Shown here in pieces: positions 57,857 to 64,000 of a stretch of DNA of 64,000 nucleotides; positions within the stretch are counted from its first letter, which is position 1; the number at the start of each line of letters is the position of its first letter. The stretch covers positions 186,001 through 250,000 of the forward strand of contig NZ_QKSD01000002.1 of NCBI RefSeq assembly GCF_003234085.1, in the 5' to 3' direction. Source of the stretch: Curtobacterium sp. MCPF17_052 (GTDB taxonomy: Bacteria; Actinomycetota; Actinomycetes; Actinomycetales; Microbacteriaceae). The notes beneath the pieces are model-generated. The model saw nothing but the letters and a program-made list of their open reading frames with translations. It did no database searches and was not told the DNA's origin. The translations under genes were made by a program, and so were the position numbers.

Positions 57857-58617
57857 TGGACCTGGTCTTCGACGCCGCCCGACTCGAGGGCACGATGCTC
57901 GCCGGCGTCCGGCTCGTCGCGTTCTTCGTGGTCGCCCCGCCGTTCTCGTACAAGGCGTTCCCCGGCGTCGTGAAGGTGATCCTCGGCCTGGGGCTCGCGA
58001 TCGGCGTCGCCCCGAAGGTCACCGCCGGGTACGAGCAGCTCGACACGGCCGCGTTCCTCGTCGCCCTCGTCACCCAGCTGCTCGTCGGACTGGTGCTCGG
58101 CTTCATGGTGTACCTGGTGTTCGCGGCCGTGCAGTCCGCGGGCGCGCTCGTCGACCTCTTCGGCGGGTTCACGCTCGCGCAGGCGTACGACCCGCAGTCG
58201 CAGGTGAACGGCGCCCAGTTCACCCGGCTGTTCCAGATGGCCTCGCTCGCGCTGCTGTTCGCCTCCGGCGGGTACCAGCTGATCATCGGCGGGCTGGTCC
58301 GGTCCTTCGACGGTGTGCCGCTCGTGGACGGCCGGTTCCCGATCGACGGGATCGCGCCGATGCTCGTCGCGGCGTTCGGGCAGATGTTCCTCGCGGCACT
58401 GCAGATCGCCGGCCCGCTCGTCGTCGTGCTGTTCCTCGCCGACGTCGGCCTGGGCCTGCTCACCCGCGTCGCCCCCGCCCTGAACGCGTTCCAGATGGGC
58501 TTCCCGATCAAGATCGGCCTCACCGTCCTGTTCGCCGGCGCGCTCTTCATGGCCCTGCCGAGCGTCGTGTCGTCCCTCACGGGTGACGCCGTCCAGGCGA
58601 TCACGGGCAGGGGGTGA
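57856..58617 (+). CDS. fliR: Flagellar export gate protein FliR
   Basis: A 253-residue protein with about six helices; GGFTLAQAYDPQSQVNGAQF and LTRVAPALNAFQMGFPIKIG are FliR hallmarks. Starts within the fliQ stop and is followed by flhB after four bases. Confidence 0.9.
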   Translation: MDLVFDAARLEGTMLAGVRLVAFFVVAPPFSYKAFPGVVKVILGLGLAIGVAPKVTAGYEQLDTAAFLVALVTQLLVGLVLGFMVYLVFAAVQSAGALVDLFGGFTLAQAYDPQSQVNGAQFTRLFQMASLALLFASGGYQLIIGGLVRSFDGVPLVDGRFPIDGIAPMLVAAFGQMFLAALQIAGPLVVVLFLADVGLGLLTRVAPALNAFQMGFPIKIGLTVLFAGALFMALPSVVSSLTGDAVQAITGRG

Positions 58618-58621
58618 CGGC

Positions 58622-59821
58622 ATGTCGGACAGTGGAGAACGCTCCGAACAGGCATCCGACAAGCGGATGCGCGAGGTGCACCGCAAGGGGCAGCTCGGCC
58701 GGTCGCAGGACCTCAGCGCCTGGATCGGCATCGCCGTCGCCGCGCTGATGGTCCCGTCCACGATCGGGCACGCCTCGGCGGCCGGGCAGCAGCAGCTGCA
58801 CGCCGTGACCCTCGTCATCGCTGACCCGAGCATCGGCACCATGCGGCACGTCCTCGACGACGCCCTCGCCTCGATCGGCAGCACGATCGGCCCGATGCTC
58901 GCCGTCGTCGCCGTCGCGGTGCTCGCCGTCGCGGTCGCCCAGGGTGGGGTGCACATCAAGAAGCTCACCCCGGAGCCGGACCACTTCGATCCCGTGGCCG
59001 GCGTGAAGCGGGTGTTCGGTACGCAGGCGCTCTGGAACGGGGTGAAGGCACTGCTGAAGACGGCGGTCGTCGGTCTCGTGCTGTGGTTCGCCGTGCAGGG
59101 ACTCGTCCCCGTGCTCATGTCGAGCGGCTCGCTGCCGCTGACGAGCGTCCTCGAAGCTGCCGGAGCCGGCGCGGGCACCCTGCTCCGTGCCGCGATCGCC
59201 GCCGGGCTCGTCCTCGCCGCGCTCGACGTGTTCGTCGTCATCCGCCGGAACCGCAAGCGGACGATGATGACCAAGCGCGAGGTCAAGGACGAGAACAAGC
59301 AGGCCGAGGGTGACCCGCTCGTGAAGTCGCAGCGTCGCTCCCGCCAACTCGCCGCCAGCCGGAACCGGATGATCGCCGCGATCGGCACCGCCGACGTCGT
59401 GATGACCAACCCGACGCACTACGCCGTCGCGATCAGGTACGAGGCCGGCAAGTCCGCACCCCGGGTCGTGGCGAAGGGCGCCGGACCCGTCGCCGACGCC
59501 ATCCGCCTGAAGGCCACCGAGGAACGGGTGCCGATGGTCCAGGACATCCCGCTCACCCGTGCCCTGCACGCCGCGTGCGAGCTCGGGCAGGAGATCCCCG
59601 TCGACCTCTACACACCCGTCGCCCGCGTCCTGTCGTTCGTGATGACGCTCGCCGCCCGCGGTGCCACCGCGGGCACGCACACCCCGCCCCGCCCCACCAC
59701 CCCGGAGGAGGTCGCCACCGTGCTCGACCCGACCACGCTCAGCGGCGACGTCCGACCTCGCAAGCTCCGGACTCCGCGTCCCGTCACCGAACCCACTCCC
59801 GGAGAGGCCCTCCCCGCATGA
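58622..59821 (+). CDS. flhB: Flagellar export switch protein FlhB
   Basis: A 399-residue protein opening SGERSEQASDKRMREVHRKG, four helices and a cytoplasmic domain with the autocleavage motif NPTH at 263-266 (VVMTNPTHYAVAIRYE). Cleavage there switches export from hook to filament substrates. The C-terminal 50 residues are a Pro/Thr-rich tail beyond the usual length. Overlaps flhA by four bases. Confidence 0.9.
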   Translation: MSDSGERSEQASDKRMREVHRKGQLGRSQDLSAWIGIAVAALMVPSTIGHASAAGQQQLHAVTLVIADPSIGTMRHVLDDALASIGSTIGPMLAVVAVAVLAVAVAQGGVHIKKLTPEPDHFDPVAGVKRVFGTQALWNGVKALLKTAVVGLVLWFAVQGLVPVLMSSGSLPLTSVLEAAGAGAGTLLRAAIAAGLVLAALDVFVVIRRNRKRTMMTKREVKDENKQAEGDPLVKSQRRSRQLAASRNRMIAAIGTADVVMTNPTHYAVAIRYEAGKSAPRVVAKGAGPVADAIRLKATEERVPMVQDIPLTRALHAACELGQEIPVDLYTPVARVLSFVMTLAARGATAGTHTPPRPTTPEEVATVLDPTTLSGDVRPRKLRTPRPVTEPTPGEALPA

Positions 59822-61872
59822 AGCGCGCCGACCTGCCGAAGTTCGCCGTACCGGTGCTCATCGTCGGCATCATCCTGCTGTTGATCCTGCCGGTGCCACC
59901 GTTCCTGCTGGACGTCCTCATCATCTGCAACATCCTGCTGGCGCTGGTGATCCTGCTCACCACGCTGTTCGTGAAGAAGCCGCTCGACTTCTCGGTGTTC
60001 CCGTCGCTGCTGCTCGTCGCGACGCTGTTCCGGCTCGGGCTCAACGTCGCCTCGACCCGCCTCGTGCTCGCGCAGGGCTTCGCGGGCGACGTCATCCAGG
60101 CTTTCGGGCACGTCGCCGTGGCCGGCTCGGTCATCATCGGCGCGGTGATCTTCCTCATCCTCGTGGTGATCCAGTTCGTCGTCGTCACGAAGGGCGCCGA
60201 GCGCGTCGCCGAGGTCGGTGCGCGCTTCACCCTCGACGCGATGCCCGGCAAGCAGATGGCCATCGACGCCGACCTCAACGCCGGACTCATCACGGACGAG
60301 CAGGCCAAGGAGCGCCGCGCGTCGGTGTCCGCCGAGGCCGACTTCTACGGCGCGATGGACGGCGCGTCGAAGTTCGTCAAGGGCGACGCGATCGCCGGCA
60401 TCCTGATCCTCGTCATCAACCTCGTCGGCGGCATCGCGATCGGCATGCTGCAGAACGGCATGTCGATCACGGACGCGCTGTCGCACTACGGCATCCTCAC
60501 CATCGGTGACGGCCTGGTGTCACAGATCCCCGCGCTCCTGATGGCCGTGTCGACCGGCATGATCGTCACCCGCTCCGGGGCTGAGTCCGACATCGGCACG
60601 TCGGCCTCCGACCAGCTGTCGCAGTCCCGGACCGCCCTGATGATCGCCGGCGCTGCCGCGATCGCGATGGGGTTCATCCCCGGCATGCCGATCCTGCCGT
60701 TCCTGCTCATCGGCGCGACCCTGCTCTTCACCGGGTGGCGGATCGGTCAGAACGCGAAGCGTGCCGCCGCCACGGCCGCCGAGCAGCAGGCACTCGCGGC
60801 CGCCGCCCCGGCGAGCGACACCCCCGAGGACCTCCTCGAGCAGATGCGCGTGCACGCCCTCGAGATCCTGCTCGCCCCCGACCTCGTCGACATGGTCTCC
60901 GGCGCCTCCGACGACCTCCTCGGCCGGGTCCGCGCACTCCGCCGCAAGATCGCCATCGACATGGGGATCGTCGTCCCGCCGGTCCGGACCCGGGACAGCA
61001 TCGACCTGCCGCCCGCCACCTACGCCATCCGGATCGCCGGGGTCGAGGCCGGTCGCGGCACCGCGCCCGCGCGGAGCGTCCTGGCCCTCGGCGAACAGCT
61101 CGACGGCCTGCCCGGTGACCCCACCGTCGAGCCGGTGTTCGGCCTCGCCGGCAAGTGGGTCCCCGCGGAACTCCGGCACGCCGCCGAGATGACCGGCGCG
61201 ACCGTCATCGACCGCGTGTCCGTGCTGGTCACCCACCTGCAGGCCGTGATCGGCGACAACGCTGCGCGGCTGCTCACCCGCGAGGACGTCAAGGTCCTGG
61301 CCGAGGGGGTCAAGCAGGTCAACCCAGCCGCCGTCGAGGAGCTCGTCCCCGGGATGCTCTCGATGGCCGAACTGCAGCGCGTCCTGCAGGGGCTGCTCGC
61401 CGAGCGGGTGCCGATCAACGACCTCGGCCGGATCTGCGAGGCGCTGACCCTCCGCGCGAAGGTCTCCACCGACCCCGAGGGCCTGGTCGAGTCGGCTCGC
61501 GCCTCGCTCGGTCCGGCACTGGCCGCCCGACACCTCGACGGCACGGTGCTCCGTGTCATCATGATCGACCCGGTGCTCGAGCAGGCGATGCTCGAGGGGC
61601 TCCGGCCGTCCGAGCAGGGCAGCCAGATCCTCCTCGACGCGCACCGGATCGAACAGGTCCTGGGCTCCGTCCGGGACTCGGTCCGCGCCGTCGAGGACCA
61701 GGGCCTGTCCGCCGTCCTGGTCTGTGCACCCCAGCTCCGCCCGGCCGTGCACCGCATGGTGTCGGCGCAGGCGAACGGGCTGCCGGTGCTGTCGTACCAG
61801 GAGGCGACCGCCGCGGGCTCCACCATCGAGACCGTGGGGGTGGTCCGTGCCGCCGATCCGATCGCAGCGTAG
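59818..61872 (+). CDS. flhA: Flagellar export ion channel protein FlhA
   Basis: A 684-residue protein with about eight helices, the FHIPEP-region equivalent KQMAIDADLNAGLITDEQAK and a large cytoplasmic domain (VNPAAVEELVPGMLSMAELQ, LLAERVPINDLGRICEAL). It couples the proton gradient to substrate export. The start overlaps flhB (ATGA). Confidence 0.9.
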   Translation: MKRADLPKFAVPVLIVGIILLLILPVPPFLLDVLIICNILLALVILLTTLFVKKPLDFSVFPSLLLVATLFRLGLNVASTRLVLAQGFAGDVIQAFGHVAVAGSVIIGAVIFLILVVIQFVVVTKGAERVAEVGARFTLDAMPGKQMAIDADLNAGLITDEQAKERRASVSAEADFYGAMDGASKFVKGDAIAGILILVINLVGGIAIGMLQNGMSITDALSHYGILTIGDGLVSQIPALLMAVSTGMIVTRSGAESDIGTSASDQLSQSRTALMIAGAAAIAMGFIPGMPILPFLLIGATLLFTGWRIGQNAKRAAATAAEQQALAAAAPASDTPEDLLEQMRVHALEILLAPDLVDMVSGASDDLLGRVRALRRKIAIDMGIVVPPVRTRDSIDLPPATYAIRIAGVEAGRGTAPARSVLALGEQLDGLPGDPTVEPVFGLAGKWVPAELRHAAEMTGATVIDRVSVLVTHLQAVIGDNAARLLTREDVKVLAEGVKQVNPAAVEELVPGMLSMAELQRVLQGLLAERVPINDLGRICEALTLRAKVSTDPEGLVESARASLGPALAARHLDGTVLRVIMIDPVLEQAMLEGLRPSEQGSQILLDAHRIEQVLGSVRDSVRAVEDQGLSAVLVCAPQLRPAVHRMVSAQANGLPVLSYQEATAAGSTIETVGVVRAADPIAA

Positions 61873-62788
61873 CGGCGCGACGCTCGACGAGGTCCGCGCC
61901 GGCGTCCTCGCCGAGTTCGGCCCCGGCGCGCGCATCGTCTCCGCCGAACGCGTCACCACGGGCGGCGTGGCCGGGCTGTTCCGGAAGGCCCATGTCGAGG
62001 CCGTCGTCGAGGTCCCCGACCCGCTCGACCCGCCGACCGCCCGCGTCGCGATCGCCTCCTCCCCGGCCAAGCGAGCGGGCATCGCGGCGCTCCTCGCCGA
62101 CGCCGAGGCAGCCGAGTCCCGCATCGCCGACTCCGACGGCACCGCCACCGTCCGAGCGGACGCCTTCGCGTCGGTCCTCGACGGCTTCGCCGCGGACGGA
62201 CTGGCCCCGCCGCGCCGGGCCGCCGCCCGACCCGCCGGGGTCGAGCCGGGCCTCCCGTCCGCGACCGACGGTGCGGTGCCGTCCGTGACCAGCCTGCCGG
62301 GAGGCCCGGACACCGACCCCTGGGCCGACCTGCGCGCCGAGCTGCTCGCCGCCGCGACCAGCGGCGTCCCCGCCGCTCCGGCGCCCGCACCCGCGGTCCG
62401 CTCGGCAGACGGTGACCTCGTCCTGCTCGTCGGCCGCGCCACCGACGTCGACGCCGCCGCCGGGGTGTTCGCGAGCCGGCACGGCCTGCGTGCCACAGCG
62501 GCCTCGGACCGGCGGAGCGGCATCCTCGCCCGCGCCGACGCCGTACGCGACGGCGCCGCACTGCTCGCGGTCGCGGCGTGGACCGACGTCGCGACCACCA
62601 CGTCCCTCGCGCCGGACCAGGTGTGGGTCGTCGTCGACGTCGGGCGGAAGCACGAGGACGCGGTCACGATGCTCCGGGCCGTGGTCGAGGTGGGTGTCCC
62701 GATCGCGGGCGTCCTGGCGATCGGCGCCGAGGAGACGAGCACGCCGGAGACCGTCCGCCTGCTCGGGGTCCCGGTCCGGACGCTCTGA
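61847..62788 (+). CDS. FlhF-like protein lacking a GTPase P-loop
   Basis: A 313-residue protein from a GTG inside the flhA 3' end (26-base overlap). The N-terminal LDEVRAGVLAEFGPGARIVSAERVTTGGVAG matches the FlhF B-domain start. Where FlhF has the SRP-GTPase P-loop (GxTGxGKTT), this protein has VLLVGRATDVDAAAG, and the later G-motifs are also absent, although the fold-like segments (WVVVDVGRKHEDA, PIAGVLAIGAEE) remain. It is also shorter than FlhF. It may keep a scaffolding role in placing flagella or have lost function; the position between flhA and csrA is the usual one for flhF. Confidence 0.7.
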   Translation: MPPIRSQRSGATLDEVRAGVLAEFGPGARIVSAERVTTGGVAGLFRKAHVEAVVEVPDPLDPPTARVAIASSPAKRAGIAALLADAEAAESRIADSDGTATVRADAFASVLDGFAADGLAPPRRAAARPAGVEPGLPSATDGAVPSVTSLPGGPDTDPWADLRAELLAAATSGVPAAPAPAPAVRSADGDLVLLVGRATDVDAAAGVFASRHGLRATAASDRRSGILARADAVRDGAALLAVAAWTDVATTTSLAPDQVWVVVDVGRKHEDAVTMLRAVVEVGVPIAGVLAIGAEETSTPETVRLLGVPVRTL

Positions 62789-62857
62789 CCGATCCTCGCA
62801 GCCGCCTGGTGCTCGTCGCTGCCGGGCTGGCGGCGGGGGAGTCGCTAGGCTGGCGCG

Positions 62858-63109
62858 GTGCTGGTACTCACGCGGAAGGTCGGCGAGCGGATCCTCATCG
62901 GTGACGACATCGTCATCACGGTGCTCGACTCCCGCGGTGACGGCGTCCGCATCGGGATCGACGCCCCTCGTGGCGTGAAGATCCAGCGCGAAGAGGTCGT
63001 CCGTGCCGTCGCCGAGGCGAACGTCGCCGCTGCCGCAGGCGCCGATGACGACGCCGAAGCACGCCTGCGGGCCGCACTCGGCGCCCCGCGGCCCCCCGCT
63101 GCCGACTGA
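62858..63109 (+). CDS. csrA: Carbon storage regulator CsrA
   Basis: An 83-residue protein from a GTG. LVLTRKVGERILIGDDIVIT, then VRIGIDAPRGVKIQREEV, is the CsrA/RsmA fold with the conserved RNA-binding Arg and the VKI strand. The C-terminus has an Ala-rich extension of about 20 residues beyond the usual 61-70. In flagellated Gram-positives CsrA represses flagellin translation by binding GGA motifs in the leader. Last gene of the flagellar operon. Confidence 0.9.
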   Translation: MLVLTRKVGERILIGDDIVITVLDSRGDGVRIGIDAPRGVKIQREEVVRAVAEANVAAAAGADDDAEARLRAALGAPRPPAAD

Positions 63110-63130
63110 CGCGCTGCGGCCTGCTGCCGC

Positions 63131-63677
63131 GGCGCCGCCCGGCTGCGCCCAACGGCATCCGGCTCGAACCGCGGTGTCCCGCGGTTCGCCCGGGTTCCTG
63201 TTGTGCGGGTCCTCGCCGCGCCAGCTGGCGGCAGCCCGGCGGTACCCCGGCGGCAGTGCCGCCCGCCCGCCGGCCGGGCGCGGCGCCGTTCGGCTGCGCC
63301 CAACGGCATCCGGCCCGAACCGCGGTGTCCCGCGGTTCGGGCCGGTTCCTGTTGTGCGGATCCTCGCCGCGCCAGCTGGCGGCAGCCCGGCGGTACCCCG
63401 GCGGCAGTGCCGCCCGCCGGCCGGCCGGGCGCGGCGCCGTTCGGCTGCGCCCAGCGGCATCCGGCCCGAACCGCGGTGTAGCGCGGTTCGGGCCGGTTCC
63501 TGTTGTGCGGGTCCTCGCCGCGCCAGCTGGCGGCAGACTGGCGGCAGCCCGGCGGCAGTGCCGCCCGCCCGCCGGCCGGGCGCGGCGCCGTTCGGCTGCG
63601 CCCAACGGCATCCGGCCCGAACCGCGGTGTAGCGCGGTTCGGGCCGGTTCCTGTTGTGCGGGTCCTCGCCGCGCCGG
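63131..63677. repeat. 151-bp tandem repeat, about 3.6 copies, with internal hairpins
   Basis: The anchor AACGGCATCCGG recurs at 63151, 63302, 63453 (with one change) and 63604, exactly 151 bp apart. Each unit holds a hairpin with arms CGAACCGCG and CGCGGTTCG around GTGTCC or GTGTAG (first at 63165-63188; in copies 2-4 the stem extends outward by GGCC), and the palindrome CGCCAGCTGGCG. Units are nearly identical apart from small changes in the last. It fills the space between csrA and a gene on the opposite strand, so the hairpins may act as bidirectional terminators. Confidence 0.85.
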
Positions 63678-63723
63678 GCGCTGCGCGCGCCGCGCGCGCC
63701 GCGCCGGGCGCCGCGCCGCGCGC

Positions 63724-64000
63724 CTACGGCCGGGGCTTCTTCTCCTGCTCGGGGAGCCGACCCGCAGCACGCTCGGCGGCGTACCACGCGCGGGCCTCGT
63801 CCTGCCGTGCCTGCTCGGCACCGGCAGCGATGGGGGAGCGGACGTGCGCCGGCTCGTACCCGAAGGACTCGATGAGCTGCGGGACGACCGGACGGATCCG
63901 CGCCACGAGCCGGTCGACGTACGCCGAGACCGCTCGGGCACGCTGCGCCGAGAGCCGACCGTGCAGCAGGTGCCAGTCGAGGTGCTGCTCGATCAGCCCG
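63724..64000 (-). CDS. Acyl-CoA oxidase/dehydrogenase, C-terminal part
   Basis: The minus strand from the window edge encodes LIEQHLDWHLLHGRLSAQRA and continues RAVSAYVDRLVARIRPVVPQ to a Lys/Pro-rich end and TAG at 63724. This resembles the C-terminal end of actinobacterial acyl-CoA oxidase/dehydrogenase-type enzymes of fatty-acid oxidation. The flavin and active-site parts are outside the window, so the assignment rests on about 90 residues. Confidence 0.55.
   Translation of the reverse strand, partial: GLIEQHLDWHLLHGRLSAQRARAVSAYVDRLVARIRPVVPQLIESFGYEPAHVRSPIAAGAEQARQDEARAWYAAERAAGRLPEQEKKPRP

Noticed and set aside
63131..63677. CRISPR array
   Set aside because: The 151-bp units repeat in full with no unique spacers, and no cas genes are nearby.

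Overview
The window is high-GC DNA with compact operons, ATGA/GTGA start-stop overlaps, many GTG starts and some apparently leaderless promoters. It also holds a flagellar export cluster with FlbD, MotA/B and CsrA. Together these point to a flagellated actinobacterium, most likely Microbacteriaceae (a Curtobacterium-like genome); the genus is an inference from gene content. No rRNA, tRNA, CRISPR array, integrase or complete transposase was found.

Region 1 (1-17.4 kb) is accessory DNA. The left edge holds the end of an anti-phage-type operon: a SLATT two-helix membrane protein coupled to a CD-NTase that runs off the window. From about 1.1 to 16.6 kb, small mostly single-gene units lie on either strand: membrane proteins, a GNAT acetyltransferase, alpha/beta hydrolases, a broken aminoglycoside-phosphotransferase-like gene cut by an IS3 remnant, a DUF4279-like protein, and regulator/MFS or regulator/oxidoreductase pairs. 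They are separated by about nineteen copies of a dispersed, nearly palindromic repeat with core CGGTAGCCGATCGGCTACCG. Several minus-strand genes take their TAG stop from inside a repeat copy. The array is flanked on both sides (1.40-1.59 kb and 16.92-17.18 kb) by clusters of a second motif, GCGACA-N7/8-TGCGA. This looks like a cassette-type gene array with no recombinase in the window, and it is the best candidate here for an undescribed system.

Region 2 (17.4-27.5 kb) is a defence island of visibly lower GC. It has a CoiA-like nuclease with two small trailing ORFs, a Gabija-like pair (OLD-family ATPase/TOPRIM plus UvrD-type helicase), and a three-gene unit of a putative middle component, an SMC-like ATPase with a zinc-hook-type Cys motif and an apparent +1 frameshift, and a protein ending in a PD-(D/E)xK nuclease signature.

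Region 3 (28-52.3 kb) is core-like chromosome. It contains a LysR-controlled oxidoreductase/IMPase-like pair, lipoproteins, hydrolases, a WYL regulator, an acyl-CoA synthetase, an AlkZ-like winged-helix protein, release factor 3, an XRE regulator with an MFS pump, an LCP cell-wall ligase, a MerR/SDR pair, an alpha-galactoside-type ABC uptake system with a DeoR regulator and alpha-galactosidase, and a Na+/H+ antiporter.

Region 4 (52.4-63.1 kb) is one long flagellar operon: flbD-motA-motB-fliM-fliN-fliO-fliP-fliQ-fliR-flhB-flhA-(FlhF-like)-csrA. It encodes the stator, the switch and the type III export gate, and is preceded by a possible SigD/WhiG-type promoter. After it come a 151-bp tandem repeat carrying strong hairpins and the 3' end of an acyl-CoA oxidase/dehydrogenase gene.
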